Part shown: positions 33,611 to 34,310 of the stretch, in pieces
Layout of the letters: each line of letters starts with the position of its first letter
How positions within the stretch are numbered: position 1 is the stretch's first letter
Origin: an uncultured SAR86 cluster bacterium
GTDB taxonomy: Bacteria; Pseudomonadota; Gammaproteobacteria; Magnimaribacterales; AG-339-G14
Direction of reading: 5' to 3'
Assembly: GCA_902596665.1 (NCBI GenBank)
Contig: CACJUN010000005.1
Location: 1 to 34,310, forward strand
DNA: 34,310 bases
Made by a program: the position numbers and the translations under genes
Notes under the pieces: generated by a model
Databases searched by the model: none
What the model saw: the letters and a program-made list of their open reading frames with translations, nothing else
Told to the model about the DNA's origin: nothing

Positions 33611-34310
33611 GCTGATTCATAATTTTCTTTTTTAGATGCTTCCTTTACATCTTCATCTTCAATTTTTAAAGGCAAATAGATTGAGAACTTTGTGCCGGAA
33701 GAAGAACTCTCACATTCGATTGCTCCGCCATGTTGACTGACTATTCCTTGAGCAATTGAGAGCCCCAAACCAGACTTAATTTCTTTGCTGGAAACAAGAG
33801 GGAAAAATATTGAGTCAATTATTTCTTCTGGAATACCAGGACCGTTATCAATAAATGATATCTCGCAAGTGGTTTTGTGGAATGTCCTGTTGATGAAAGT
33901 TCCAAAATGTATTCTGGTTTTAAGAGAAATTTTATTTTCTCGATCGGTTGTTCTCATGGCATCAACTGAATTATTTGCCAAGTTATATAGGACCTGAGTC
34001 ATAAGCGATGAATCAATATTCAATTCAGGCAAAGTAGGATCGTAATCTTTAGTTATCTCTATTTTATCTCTAGATATACTTCCTAGATATTCTGGAATAG
34101 TTTCAAGAATTGTATGAATGTTCACATCTTCAGGTTGGATTTCAAACTGTCTATCTAGAATTTTCGTAACCAAATCACTCAATCTTTCAGTCTCTTTCAA
34201 TATGATTCTCGTGTATTCCTTAAGATCATCATTTTTTAATTTTGGCTCAAGAAGTTGAGTAGCACCTTTAATGCCACTAAGAGGATTTCTTATTTCGTGC
34301 GCTAAGCCCT
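33607..34310 (-). CDS. glnL: Nitrogen regulation histidine kinase NtrB (5' end outside window)
   Basis: The frame is open to the window edge; 234 C-terminal residues are visible and the N-terminal PAS domain is not. The H-box GLAHEIRNPLSG places the phosphorylated His at 34297-34299, followed by the dimerisation helices and a complete HATPase domain: N-box LANNSVDAM, G1 DNGPGIPEE, G2 SGLGLSIAQGIVSQHGG and GTKFSIYLP. Sequence and the 4-bp overlap with the regulator gene identify it as NtrB/GlnL, which senses nitrogen state through PII protein and phosphorylates NtrC. No kinase defect is visible. Confidence 0.92.
   Translation of the reverse strand, partial: GLAHEIRNPLSGIKGATQLLEPKLKNDDLKEYTRIILKETERLSDLVTKILDRQFEIQPEDVNIHTILETIPEYLGSISRDKIEITKDYDPTLPELNIDSSLMTQVLYNLANNSVDAMRTTDRENKISLKTRIHFGTFINRTFHKTTCEISFIDNGPGIPEEIIDSIFFPLVSSKEIKSGLGLSIAQGIVSQHGGAIECESSSSGTKFSIYLPLKIEDEDVKEASKKENYESA

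Noticed and set aside
1-34310. CRISPR arrays, rRNA genes, insertion sequences or prophage genes
   Set aside because: No regularly spaced repeats, rRNA-like stretches, transposases or phage structural genes were seen.

Overview
The window looks like chromosomal DNA of an AT-rich, streamlined marine gammaproteobacterium. A SAR86-type oligotroph is my best guess. The gammaproteobacterial signs are a mutY-yggX pair, a divergent tesA / ybbA-ybbP locus, a phosphoglycerate mutase beside a YibN-like rhodanese, and an overlapping glnL-glnG pair. Gaps are very short, many start codons lack a clear Shine-Dalgarno sequence, and no gene-free stretch exceeds 300 bp. The taxon is inferred from gene content and style only.

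Layout. 1-2.4 kb: end of a secreted protein, a nitronate monooxygenase-like flavoprotein and a GGGW-type esterase. 2.4-6.5 kb: Fe-dependent alcohol dehydrogenase, EamA exporter, and a two-gene sodium:solute symporter (VC_2705 type plus DUF4212 small subunit). 6.5-10.6 kb: methyltransferase, prolyl iminopeptidase, double-hotdog protein, DUF4345 membrane protein and an epoxide-hydrolase-like enzyme. 10.6-14.9 kb: tesA facing ybbA-ybbP-CPBP protease, the last three joined by ATGA overlaps. 15-16.7 kb: a membrane-anchored haloalkane-dehalogenase-like protein, a small membrane protein and a lipoprotein.

16.7-21.95 kb is a compact genomic island inserted in a tRNA-Phe gene. An exact 46-bp copy of the tRNA 3' part (anticodon loop to CCA) lies at the far end. 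Between the repeats are only hsdR and a fused hsdM-hsdS (a two-gene type I restriction-modification system), with no integrase. Just inside each end, in mirrored orientation, are clusters of the octamer CTGTTCAA/TTGAACAG. If the island excised, these would flank the attP core at 48-49 bp on each side, as recombinase arm sites do. I read it as a non-autonomous, trans-mobilised defence element, and it is the strongest candidate for something undescribed here.

22-27.8 kb is a sugar-use locus: a GPH-family symporter, a Gfo/Idh/MocA-aldo/keto reductase fusion and a cytoplasmic GH3 glycosidase with a PA14 insertion. 27.8-32.4 kb holds housekeeping genes: yggX, mutY, hisB-hisH-hisA-hisF and gpmA. 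32.4-34.3 kb holds a rhodanese and the nitrogen two-component pair glnG-glnL. The NtrC (glnG) protein lacks its whole central AAA+ sigma-54 activation domain: the receiver and the Fis-type DNA-binding domain are joined cleanly in frame. This suggests nitrogen regulation rewired away from sigma-54.
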